Positions 1-6,748 of a stretch of DNA of 8,547 nt are shown piece by piece. A model generated the notes under the pieces. The model was given only the letters and a program-made list of their open reading frames with translations, ran no database searches and was not told the DNA's origin. Origin of the DNA: Candidatus Sumerlaeota bacterium (GTDB lineage: Bacteria > Sumerlaeota > T1SED10-198M); contig PWGE01000411.1 in NCBI GenBank assembly GCA_003554345.1, positions 1 to 8,547 on the forward strand, in the 5' to 3' direction. The stretch's first letter is position 1; every line of letters begins with the position of its first letter. The translations under genes and the position numbers were made by a program.

Positions 1-2907
1 CGGACCTGCCGTAGCACTGGCGGTAGATCCAATAAGATATACTGCAACAACTCCAAATTTTCTGGAACCAAGTCTTAATGCAAGTTGTTCTGCCATACGC
101 AAGCGCCATTGCCAGTATTCTTCGTTATGTATAACCGTGGTTTTACGCGGCACCTTTATCTGTTCGCTTATAGGAGCTGGTTTATCAAAAAATCCGATTC
201 CTTCATTTATGTCGGCATTCATTAAAATTTTGAGAACCTTTTCATCCTTTTGTTTAGAAACGTCGATTACCCGTAAAGTGTCTTCCAGATACTCATATTC
301 CGGTAAAATATCGGCCAGTATGTTTTCTGAACTTAAAAGAAACTTTTCATTGAACACCGAGTCGGCTTCATGAGGATAGATTGGAATATATCGTATACCT
401 GCTTCTACCATATCCTGGAAAAAATGGGTTCCAAAAGACAGCTCAGGTTCATAGGCCCCCTTTTTATATGCGATTTCCACAAGTGCAGCGGTATGACTGA
501 TGTCAGAATAGGTGATAGGTACTCCTTGCTTAATGTCGCCTCTACTGCCCCATCGCCCGGGGCCCATTAAAATAAAACGCCGCTTGGGTAAGAGAGTATT
601 CAACTTGCCCACGGCGCGTCCTATATCAACCATAGTGTCAAGACTTTTCTGTTGAGCATAATGTGCCGGAGGCACATAAACGATGTGGGTGATATCGGGT
701 ACCCAGCCATTTGAAATAAACCGGTGTATCCTGAAAAGTATCTCCTTCAGGGGTATGTCCTGCCGTATAGCTTCCGGCACTTCTACCTCTTCCGTAAATT
801 GAGGGCGGCACTGGAGCAGGTAAAAGTCTTCTCCATCACAGGCAAACTCTATGTCTACCGGTGTATTCATCCCTTCCTGAAGGGTTTGCAGGATCTGTTT
901 CATTTTTCGATCAAAAGAAGTGCGCTTGATCAAGCCGTCAAAGGTGGCCACCAATTCGGTTTTCTCCAGGTCTGTTTCCAGGGGAGAGAGACGTCTTATT
1001 TCACCGTCACGGTATGTAGAGACGATCCGGGATAGGTTGGGGAGCTCATTTCCATAGTCGGCAAGCAGACGTTGAAAAGAAATGGTTTCCAGAGTACAGG
1101 TTTCCAGGTTTATAGCGTCTACGTAGGAAGGAGAATAATATCGCACTTCGTCAGGTGTGGCGTTCACACGTATATCGGGTTGACCGGGTGATATCATCGC
1201 CGGATAATCGTTACTGATCCGGTCTACAGCCCTCGTTCCCAGTCCGGGAACCAACCGAATTAATCCATCTTCACGTTTCAATCGTGGAGACCACCTGAAC
1301 TCATTGGAACTGAATGCTACTCCTGCATAGTTCGGCATATAATAGGGGCCTACACGGCATCCTACAACTTCTTGAATCATAATGCCCATTTCTTCGTGAA
1401 AATCAAGTAACCCATGTTCTGTACGATAAAGAATGGCATCAGGATTGTACACAGAGGCATAAATTTCAGCTATGGCGTCTGTCAGGGCATGCAACCGTTC
1501 CTTTTTGCTTCCCTGGTTTGGCAAGAAAAGACTCTTGTATTTTCCTGAAAAAGCTGTGCCGGCACGGTCCTCCAGCAAACTGGAACTTCGTACTATAATT
1601 GGATTGTGCCCGAATTCATCCAGGGCATGAGAAAGCCCCTTGTAGATATCTGAAGGAAAACGTCCGTGCTTGAATAACTGTATAATATTCGGATATTCGA
1701 ACCGAATTTGCTCAATGTTCTCGTACTTCAATTCGCTTACATCGCCCAGATCATTATAATGGAGAAATTCTGTCAGGCAATCTGCAGTCATATACCAGGT
1801 CTTTGGCATTTTTATCCCTTCCAGCAGATCGTTTTTTTCCGCAGCTCCGGATATAATATGCCACGCCAGGAATAGACCGGTGCTCTTACCGCCAAGCCTC
1901 CCGTTGCTTCCGGCAGGATAAATGATGCGGGATACCAGATCAAAAAAATCAGATACCTTCAGATATTGCTTGGCATAGTTTATAAACTCTACATCATCAG
2001 TAAAAAACCTGCGAATAAGGGACACGCGAAGCCATTTATCGGTTGACTCTGAAAGAACTGTTTCATTTCCTGCCTGCGCATGATACCTCAAAAGAACGTC
2101 GATTATTTCTTTGAGCGACATGATGTCAGAATCTACTGTTCTGATCAGATATCCCAACCTGTTTTCCTGTATCCACTTGTGCAGCGAAGAAAGAATTTCT
2201 TCATCGTTCAGGTAGCGCGAGGCAATCCTGAACACCTTTTCACTTATTTGCAGGAGGTTTTCCCGTGATTCTTTACGGGTCGGAATATTGACTTCACCCA
2301 TGACTTCGGCATATTGTGCGGCAAACTCGGACCCGAAAGATTGAAGCGTCTCGCGGGCTTCTGTAATGCCCCGGCAGAAAAGGTGGTACAGCATTTTGCG
2401 TGAGCAGTAAAGATACAGCTTTTCATCAGTTCGTCGCAACATATCGACAACGGCTTTCCATTCACTGGTCGTTTCTTTTTGCTCGGATAATAAACTCTCC
2501 AGCTGTCTGTGGAGAAGGGTTTGTCCTATTCGGTCAGCAATTGTACGAAGCAGCTGGCTTTCCTGCTTTAAAAAGGGCCCCTCTGATGTTTCCGGGACCT
2601 CTTTAATATAGGAGACTTCCACGGAACCGGCCTCTTTATCTCCAACAAAAATAGGTGCACTTTCCTGGTACCTCGCAGGCTTATGTCGGGGAGATTCATA
2701 GGTTTGGTCTTTGTAAATGATCCGGGCCTGACAATCTTTGGGATATCTCCATCCAGTAGGGATGGCTGTAATCAGGTCCTGGAAAATATCTGTCAGGGAA
2801 CTTGAACGATTTCCCAGTATTTCATCAACGTAGTAGAGACAGTTGAGTTCTTTTTCCCGCTCCATTAACAGAGGGACAAGTTCTTCTGTTTGTTTGTCCT
2901 TTTTCAT
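1..2907 (-). CDS. GAF-like / PPDK_N ATP-binding multidomain protein, C-terminus cut by window edge
   Basis: An open frame of 969 codons runs without a stop to the left edge, so the C-terminus is missing. The start is the ATG at 2907, with GAGGGG (2912-2917) 4 nt upstream. Residues about 12-135 resemble the GAF-like module of signalling proteins (EREKELNCLYYVDEI near the start, EGPFLKQE near residue 110). A helical linker follows. The PEP/pyruvate-kinase N-terminal ATP-binding domain (PPDK_N) spans about 335-703: GGKSTGL at 339-345 with K341, VRSSSLLED at 439-447 with R440, the DIEF motif with E687, and QCRP at 699-702 with R701. A family-typical block follows, GPGRWGSRGD at 782-791 and SFGTHFFQD further on. 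The last visible residues include GS at 960-961, seven residues, then P969, the spacing of a Pol-beta-type nucleotidyltransferase. No phosphohistidine swivel domain is seen after residue 703, so it is not a canonical PEP synthase or pyruvate phosphate dikinase. Substrate is unknown; a cytosolic ATP-dependent phosphotransfer or regulatory role is inferred. There is no signal peptide. Confidence 0.88.
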   Translation of the reverse strand, partial: MKKDKQTEELVPLLMEREKELNCLYYVDEILGNRSSSLTDIFQDLITAIPTGWRYPKDCQARIIYKDQTYESPRHKPARYQESAPIFVGDKEAGSVEVSYIKEVPETSEGPFLKQESQLLRTIADRIGQTLLHRQLESLLSEQKETTSEWKAVVDMLRRTDEKLYLYCSRKMLYHLFCRGITEARETLQSFGSEFAAQYAEVMGEVNIPTRKESRENLLQISEKVFRIASRYLNDEEILSSLHKWIQENRLGYLIRTVDSDIMSLKEIIDVLLRYHAQAGNETVLSESTDKWLRVSLIRRFFTDDVEFINYAKQYLKVSDFFDLVSRIIYPAGSNGRLGGKSTGLFLAWHIISGAAEKNDLLEGIKMPKTWYMTADCLTEFLHYNDLGDVSELKYENIEQIRFEYPNIIQLFKHGRFPSDIYKGLSHALDEFGHNPIIVRSSSLLEDRAGTAFSGKYKSLFLPNQGSKKERLHALTDAIAEIYASVYNPDAILYRTEHGLLDFHEEMGIMIQEVVGCRVGPYYMPNYAGVAFSSNEFRWSPRLKREDGLIRLVPGLGTRAVDRISNDYPAMISPGQPDIRVNATPDEVRYYSPSYVDAINLETCTLETISFQRLLADYGNELPNLSRIVSTYRDGEIRRLSPLETDLEKTELVATFDGLIKRTSFDRKMKQILQTLQEGMNTPVDIEFACDGEDFYLLQCRPQFTEEVEVPEAIRQDIPLKEILFRIHRFISNGWVPDITHIVYVPPAHYAQQKSLDTMVDIGRAVGKLNTLLPKRRFILMGPGRWGSRGDIKQGVPITYSDISHTAALVEIAYKKGAYEPELSFGTHFFQDMVEAGIRYIPIYPHEADSVFNEKFLLSSENILADILPEYEYLEDTLRVIDVSKQKDEKVLKILMNADINEGIGFFDKPAPISEQIKVPRKTTVIHNEEYWQWRLRMAEQLALRLGSRKFGVVAVYLIGSTASATAGP

Positions 2908-3180
2908 ATTACCCCTCAAAATAAGTGGTGCCTGATATCTGTATGATGTTTATCTTCACCTGGCTGAAATAAGAGTATTTTTTTGTGACTGTTCTTGCCG
3001 GTGATCTGTCAAATCATGACACCCTTTATGTGGAATAGAGTCTAATTAATTATGAACTTTGCCTGTCTTGTCAGCCATCCGGTTTCTGTCTCTCCTTCAT
3101 GTTTTTTCATCACCAATCCTGTAGAAAAGTGACAATTCTTTCTTCTCCCCCGGTAATCCCGGGATGAAAAATTCTCAATC
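2908..3180. other. Gap between gdhA and the PPDK_N protein with weak inverted repeats
   Basis: This 273-bp gap has no convincing gene. A 9-bp inverted repeat, TTTTTCATC (3103-3111) and GATGAAAAA (3163-3171), encloses 51 nt. Just outside its right arm on the minus strand is a small CCCGG-GATTA-CCGGG hairpin downstream of the gdhA stop, but no T-tract follows it, so it is not a classical terminator. TGTCA-N5-TGACA at 3007-3021 is a possible operator-like dyad upstream of the PPDK_N gene. I see no clear sigma70 promoter for that gene, so read-through from gdhA is possible. A 22-codon frame (3042-3110, minus) is present but unsupported. Confidence 0.35.
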
Positions 3181-4467
3181 TTATGCCCACCCCCGTAATT
3201 GAACTGCCTCGGCAACACGATTGATAGCTATCATGTATGCGGCATCCCTCATGTACACTTTCTTACGGCGGGCCACTTCGTTGACGGCTGCAAAAGCCGA
3301 TGTCATTTTTGTATCCAATTTATCAAGGACCTCTTCTTTTTCCCAGAAATAATTGGTGTTACATTGAACCTGTTCGAAGTAACTGCAGGTTACACCACCG
3401 GCATTGGCAAGAAAATCAGGCAGGACAAAAATATTACGCTCCTTAAGCACCGAATCTGCTTCCGGAGTGGTGGGACCATTAGCCCCCTCCGAGATTACTT
3501 TAACTGAAGAGCCTATTTTTTTTACATTGCCACGGTTGATTTGATTCTCAAGCGCAGCAGGAATGAGGATATCCACTTCTTCTTCCAGCCAGGCTTCCCC
3601 GGGCAGTTTTTCATACCCCAGGTCACAGGCGCGCTGTTTGTCTATGCCGCCAAATTTATCCGTAATAGCCTTCAGTTCGTTTAAAACAATCCCTGTTTTC
3701 TTGCGATAGGTATAAGCTGTATTGTCCTCTTGATCCCAGCAGGAAATGGCGGTTACTTTACCGCCGAGTTGGGTGTACAATTGGATGGCATGTTGAGCAA
3801 CATTTCCAAAGCCTTGAATACTGGCTGTGGTTTTTTTGATATCAATTCCCAATACTTTGAGCGCTTCCCTTAATACATATATCACTCCGTATCCGGTAGC
3901 TTCGGTTCTTCCAAGTGATCCGCCCATACCAACCGGCTTGCCGGTGATAAAGCCGGGAAAGTGTCCACCGTGTATGGTCTCGAATTCGTCAAGCATCCAC
4001 AGCATATGTTGTCCACTTACCATCACGTCCGGAGCAGGGACATCACTCCAGGGACCTACATTTTTCGAAAGCTGTCGTACCCAACCCCGGCAGATTTGTT
4101 CCTGTTCACGCTGACTCAGGTTATGAGGATCACAAATTACGCCTCCTTTTCCTCCGCCCAGGGGGATATCGACCACCGAACATTTCCAGGTCATCCACAT
4201 TGCCAGTGCTCGTACTGTGTCAATGGTTTCCAGAGGGTGGAAGCGATTGCCTCCTTTGGCAGGACCGAGTGCATCATTATGCTGGACCCGGAATCCTTTG
4301 AATACTTTGATACTGCCGTCATCCATGCGTACAGGTATGACAAACTGATATTCTCGCATGGGTTCCCGCAGAAGGCTTTTGACCCCATTATCAAGATCAA
4401 GAAGCTCTGCTACGTTGTCAAACTGTGATTGGGCAACTTCAAATGGATTGTATGAACCATTTTTCAT
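3181..4467 (-). CDS. gdhA: Glutamate dehydrogenase (hexameric, Glu/Leu/Phe/Val dehydrogenase family)
   Basis: This cytosolic enzyme interconverts glutamate and 2-oxoglutarate plus ammonia with NAD(P)(H), linking nitrogen and carbon metabolism. The protein has 428 residues, normal for the small hexameric class. The N-terminal substrate domain shows PAKGG (69-73, K71), MTWK (92-95, K95), the signature LGGGKGGV (103-110) with catalytic K107, and APD (145-147, D147). The Rossmann domain has GFGNVA at 219-224. The C-terminal part has ISEGANGPTTPEAD (325-338) and LPDFLANAGG (349-358). After the second Rossmann strand the sequence is ISCWDQED, so cofactor preference cannot be read with confidence. 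I chose the ATG at 4467 because GAGGAGGAG lies just upstream at normal spacing; an in-frame TTG at 4485 lies within that ribosome-binding site and would add six residues (the usual reading of the longest frame). The gene has its own promoter and a long leader. Leucine or phenylalanine dehydrogenase is less likely given the length and motifs. Confidence 0.95.
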   Translation of the reverse strand: MKNGSYNPFEVAQSQFDNVAELLDLDNGVKSLLREPMREYQFVIPVRMDDGSIKVFKGFRVQHNDALGPAKGGNRFHPLETIDTVRALAMWMTWKCSVVDIPLGGGKGGVICDPHNLSQREQEQICRGWVRQLSKNVGPWSDVPAPDVMVSGQHMLWMLDEFETIHGGHFPGFITGKPVGMGGSLGRTEATGYGVIYVLREALKVLGIDIKKTTASIQGFGNVAQHAIQLYTQLGGKVTAISCWDQEDNTAYTYRKKTGIVLNELKAITDKFGGIDKQRACDLGYEKLPGEAWLEEEVDILIPAALENQINRGNVKKIGSSVKVISEGANGPTTPEADSVLKERNIFVLPDFLANAGGVTCSYFEQVQCNTNYFWEKEEVLDKLDTKMTSAFAAVNEVARRKKVYMRDAAYMIAINRVAEAVQLRGWA

Positions 4468-4626
4468 ACGTGTTCTCCTCCTCAATGTGCAATATATTTA
4501 TCTGTTTGAATGATTTTTCGCCAAACTTCCGGAAAAAACTTCCTTATTCTTTTGAAGCTGAAAGGTATGTGAAGAGTCCTGTTCAGGTGCATGAATGTTG
4601 TTATTCCTGTAGGAAAATTTGAGATA
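4468..4626 (-). promoter_or_regulatory. Long 5' leader of gdhA with direct repeat and palindromes
   Basis: If transcription starts just downstream of the TATAAT at 4633-4638, the gdhA mRNA carries about 160 nt of leader. It contains a perfect 8-bp direct repeat AAACTTCC (plus strand 4523-4530 and 4536-4543, period 13). The first copy is embedded in the palindrome TTCCGGAA (4527-4534). A second dyad, TTCCT-GT-AGGAA, lies at 4604-4615 close to the predicted start. The Shine-Dalgarno GAGGAGGAG sits just before the gene. I recognise no known riboswitch. The elements could be operators or RNA structures. Confidence 0.35.
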
Positions 4627-4632
4627 GTCATC

Positions 4633-4661
4633 ATTATACTGCAAAGATTGTTTATTGCCAG
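4633..4661 (-). promoter_or_regulatory. sigma70-type promoter for gdhA
   Basis: Read on the minus strand, CTGGCA (4656-4661; four of six match TTGACA) is followed by a 17-nt spacer and a perfect TATAAT (4633-4638). It points at gdhA, and no gene lies between them. Confidence 0.55.
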
Positions 4662-4991
4662 TAGTCATTTTTTCTTTCCCAGATCTTTTAAGGTGTATTT
4701 TAGGCCTGGAATCCGGTGAAAGAGGTTAGCTGTTAATGTGCTGTAAAAATCTCTTGAAAAGGATGAAATGTTTTTTTTCGTTAAAATTATTTCTGACACT
4801 TCTTTTTAAAGAGCCTGTACCTTTTTACGAAAAGCGTGGCATTGACGATACTATCGAGTGCTGGAAAATTCTACTTTTGTCTCAATTCCCTTTCAAATGG
4901 GAGGTGTTAAACGTGAGTCTATTGATGTGCAAAGCTCACCGGTAGTAAAGCCTGCATTGAGTGGAAGAATTCAGTGATAAGAAAAAGAAAA
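4662..4991. other. Gene-free stretch between trmD and the gdhA promoter
   Basis: Together with the gdhA leader this makes 524 bp without a supportable gene. rplS (ribosomal protein L19), which commonly follows trmD, is absent on both strands. There is no recognisable intrinsic terminator after trmD; the stop is followed by a pyrimidine-rich run without a stem. A 69-codon frame on the plus strand (4736-4945) has no recognisable motif and was rejected. Confidence 0.6.
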
Positions 4992-5702
4992 TCAGGGCCC
5001 CTTTTTTTTCTTGAGAGAATGAAGATGTTCTTTATAAAGATCAGGTCGGCGTTTACGGGTTTCTTCGCGGGCTTTTTCTAACCGCCAGCGTTGTATCTTT
5101 TCATGATGTCCGCTTAAAAGTATGTCAGGTACTCGGTATCCTTTAAATTCGGCAGGTTTGGTATAATGGGGATGGTCAAGGAGATAAGGTGAAAAGGACT
5201 CATCGTCAAGTGACTGTTCATTACCCAGTACTCCGGGAATAAGACGCACTACGGCATCGATAACTACCAGGGCGGCACTTTCGCCACCGGACAGAATATA
5301 ATCTCCAATGGAAATTTCGCGGTCAACCCAATGCTGGCGGATTCGTTCGTCAATTCCTTCATACCGGCCGCATAAAAGGATAAAATGCTCTTTTCGGGCC
5401 AGTTCTTCAGCTGTTTTTTGATGAAACGATGTTCCTTTAGGGGTCAGGTAAATGCATTCAGAAGAGGGGGAATATTCTCTGGCTGATTCGATGGCCCGAC
5501 TTAAGGGCTCCGGCTTCAGTACCATGCCCGGGCCTCCTCCGAAAGGTGTATCATCTGCCGTTTTATGCTTATCCCGGCAGTAATCCCGAATATCCACAAC
5601 CCGGTATTCTACATGACCACCTTCCCGGGCCCGTTTGAGAATGGACTGTTGAAGGGGGGTGGCAAAAAAATCCGGGAAAAGGGTTAAAATCGTTATGATC
5701 AT
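4992..5702 (-). CDS. trmD: tRNA (guanine-N1)-methyltransferase TrmD
   Basis: TrmD transfers methyl from S-adenosylmethionine to N1 of G37 in tRNAs with a G at 36, preventing +1 frameshifting. The 236-residue protein is slightly shorter than the E. coli enzyme (about 255). It begins with the typical MIITILTLFPDFF. The SPOUT trefoil-knot domain shows GGGPGMVLKPEPL (55-67), LCGRYEGID (110-118), SIGDYILSGGE (131-141), D149 in VIDAVVR as the likely conserved catalytic aspartate, and IPGVLGN (155-161). The C-terminal tRNA-binding part has PDILLSGHH (192-200) and ends in a lysine-rich tail. Its ATG overlaps the rimM stop codon as ATGA (5699-5702), which implies translational coupling. The usual downstream partner rplS is missing. 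Start choice is unambiguous. Confidence 0.97.
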   Translation of the reverse strand: MIITILTLFPDFFATPLQQSILKRAREGGHVEYRVVDIRDYCRDKHKTADDTPFGGGPGMVLKPEPLSRAIESAREYSPSSECIYLTPKGTSFHQKTAEELARKEHFILLCGRYEGIDERIRQHWVDREISIGDYILSGGESAALVVIDAVVRLIPGVLGNEQSLDDESFSPYLLDHPHYTKPAEFKGYRVPDILLSGHHEKIQRWRLEKAREETRKRRPDLYKEHLHSLKKKKGP

Positions 5703-6226
5703 GTTGATCCCTGCAGGAGATTCTCTGGCAGATCAACAGTGACCACCCTCTTTTGAGAAGAATAGCTGACTATGTATTCTTCCTGATAGGGGATGTAAAA
5801 TTCTTGACCTCCTTCGTCCATTGTGAACAGGATATCATGAGCAGGAGTGGGTACAATACTCTTTATAACGCCAATTCTCCCCTTTTTCACATCAAATACT
5901 TCCACCTGAAGTAGTTGCCAGTTACGATGATGAGAGGATAAGTATGATAGGTTATCGTGAGGACAGACAAGATGACATCCCCGAAACCTTTCCGCCTCGC
6001 TTCGAGTGGCGATTGTGTTGAAAGAAAGAATATACTGGCCAGGAGTCTTTCTTACTCCCTTTAACCAGGTGGGAAAAATAAATGAAATGTCATCACTGAT
6101 GTACAGGGTAGGAAGATTCTGTAAATCCTGCGCATCAGAAACCAGGAGCTGGGAGTTCAATTCTCCCTTTATGCCGAAAGGCTTTTTAAGATAAGCCACT
6201 TTTTCCAGTTGATACTTTTCAAGCAT
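5699..6226 (-). CDS. rimM: 16S rRNA-processing / 30S maturation factor RimM
   Basis: RimM helps mature the 30S subunit, acting near the 16S 3' (head) domain and binding ribosomal protein S19. The protein has 175 residues, the normal length. The N-terminal RimM beta-barrel (about 5-90) opens with KKPFGIKGEL (14-23), the family's hallmark, and contains TRSEAERFRGCHL. The C-terminal PRC barrel (about 103-172) shows EVFDVKKGRIGVIKSI, FYIPYQEEYI and VVTVDLPENLL. The ATG at 6226 is the only reasonable start: an in-frame TAA lies five codons plus one upstream and no alternative start codon intervenes. It is unusual in having no Shine-Dalgarno at normal distance; the nearest purine-rich site is beyond a strong hairpin that abuts the gene. 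The stop overlaps the trmD start by 4 nt. Confidence 0.95.
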   Translation of the reverse strand: MLEKYQLEKVAYLKKPFGIKGELNSQLLVSDAQDLQNLPTLYISDDISFIFPTWLKGVRKTPGQYILSFNTIATRSEAERFRGCHLVCPHDNLSYLSSHHRNWQLLQVEVFDVKKGRIGVIKSIVPTPAHDILFTMDEGGQEFYIPYQEEYIVSYSSQKRVVTVDLPENLLQGST

Positions 6227-6254
6227 AAGAAAAAAGAGGGGTACTTACCCCTCT
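6227..6254 (-). terminator. Terminator-like hairpin abutting the rimM start codon
   Basis: On the minus strand AGAGGGGTA (6246-6254) pairs perfectly with TACCCCTCT (6235-6243) around a two-base core; opening the two inner pairs gives 7 bp with a 6-nt loop. It is followed by T-rich TTTTTCTT, then the rimM ATG. This is the form of a Rho-independent terminator, placed between khpA and rimM. The stem also holds GAGGGG, part of the only Shine-Dalgarno-like sequence (GGAGAGGGG). It may act as an attenuator lowering rimM-trmD relative to khpA, or as a translational element. Confidence 0.65.
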
Positions 6255-6303
6255 CCTTCTTTAAGTGTTAAACCTGAGTCCCCCCAACCTATAAAAAATG
6301 TTG

Positions 6304-6540
6304 TTATTCGAGTATTTCCAGGATTGAACGTTTGTTGAGTTTGGATGCAGAAGCGCTGAGAATGGTTCTCATTGCTTTGGCAGTTTTACCTTCTTTTCCA
6401 ATAACTTTGCCAATGTCTTCCGGATTCACCTTTAACTCTAAAACCACACTGCTTTCTGCTTCAACCACGTTGACTTCAACATCGTCGGGATGATCAACTA
6501 AAGAAGTTGCCATGGTCATCAGTAGTTCTTTAATGTTCAT
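6304..6540 (-). CDS. khpA: KH-domain RNA-binding protein KhpA
   Basis: This small single-KH-domain protein belongs to the KhpA/YlqC family. In Gram-positive bacteria KhpA binds RNA with a partner, KhpB, and affects cell division and small-RNA biology; a role near the ribosome-assembly genes is inferred from synteny. The product has 78 residues, the usual size. The KH signature is GKVIGKEGKTA (44-54) with the GxxG loop as GKEG (48-51). The ATG at 6540 is chosen because GAGAGGTGG ends 8 nt upstream; an in-frame GTG at 6552 falls inside that ribosome-binding site. rimM follows after 77 nt that contain the terminator-like hairpin. Its own promoter lies about 70-100 nt upstream. rpsP, the common upstream neighbour, is not visible because an insertion sequence occupies that side. 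Confidence 0.94.
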   Translation of the reverse strand: MNIKELLMTMATSLVDHPDDVEVNVVEAESSVVLELKVNPEDIGKVIGKEGKTAKAMRTILSASASKLNKRSILEILE

Positions 6541-6608
6541 AATAGTTTCCACCTCTCTTTCAGATTTTAAGCTTGTTGTTCGTTTTTCCGGGAGGGACCG
6601 TTTTTAAA

Positions 6609-6638
6609 ATAGTAAACATCAAACTATTGTTTTGTCAA
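6609..6638 (-). promoter_or_regulatory. sigma70-type promoter for khpA-rimM-trmD with overlapping dyad
   Basis: On the minus strand a perfect TTGACA (6633-6638) is followed by an 18-nt spacer and TACTAT (6609-6614); 17-nt spacing to TTACTA is the alternative. Predicted start is near 6602, giving a leader of about 60 nt to khpA. A dyad AATAGT-N9-ACTATT (6608-6613 and 6623-6628) covers the -10 box and spacer, as an operator would. The region upstream to the IS end (6639-6667) is very A+T-rich and could serve as an UP element. Confidence 0.6.
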
Positions 6639-6667
6639 ATTAAAAAGTATTTATTCTTTTTTCTTAG

Positions 6668-6682
6668 CGTGACTTTACTAAA
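6668..6682 (+). repeat. IS left terminal inverted repeat
   Basis: CGTGACTTTACTAAA, the exact reverse complement of the last 15 bases of the window; partial matching continues for two to three bases inward after one mismatch. Confidence 0.88.
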
Positions 6683-6748
6683 TCTAACGAAAAAACAAGG
6701 GTCTTATGCTGTGGCATTGGGGGTTTTAGAAAATGCGCCCTGTATAAA

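Noticed and set aside
724-1035. 103-codon plus-strand frame
   Set aside because: Antisense to the PPDK_N protein, whose minus-strand reading shows clear family motifs across the same bases.
1-2907. Annotation of the left-edge gene as PEP synthase (ppsA) or pyruvate phosphate dikinase
   Set aside because: The ATP-binding domain matches, but the phosphohistidine domain and the C-terminal PEP-binding barrel motifs are not seen where they should follow.
3150-3166. CCCGG-GATTA-CCGGG hairpin as gdhA terminator
   Set aside because: Only a 5-bp stem and no T-tract follows on the minus strand.
3961-4428. 155-codon open frame on the plus strand
   Set aside because: It lies wholly antisense to the well-supported gdhA, has no recognisable motif, and its composition follows from the gdhA codons.
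4468-4485. TTG at 4485 as gdhA start
   Set aside because: It lies within the GAGGAGGAG ribosome-binding site that serves the ATG at 4467.
4468-4626. Glutamine riboswitch-like words (GGAAGT...GGCG) in the gdhA leader
   Set aside because: The order and pairing of the conserved elements do not match the glnA/downstream-peptide motifs I know, which are largely cyanobacterial.
4736-4945. 69-codon plus-strand frame in the trmD-gdhA gap
   Set aside because: Poor ribosome-binding site, no recognisable domain, low-complexity start. A 10-codon GTG frame at 4913-4945 inside it has a good GGGAGGT upstream, but it is too short to support.
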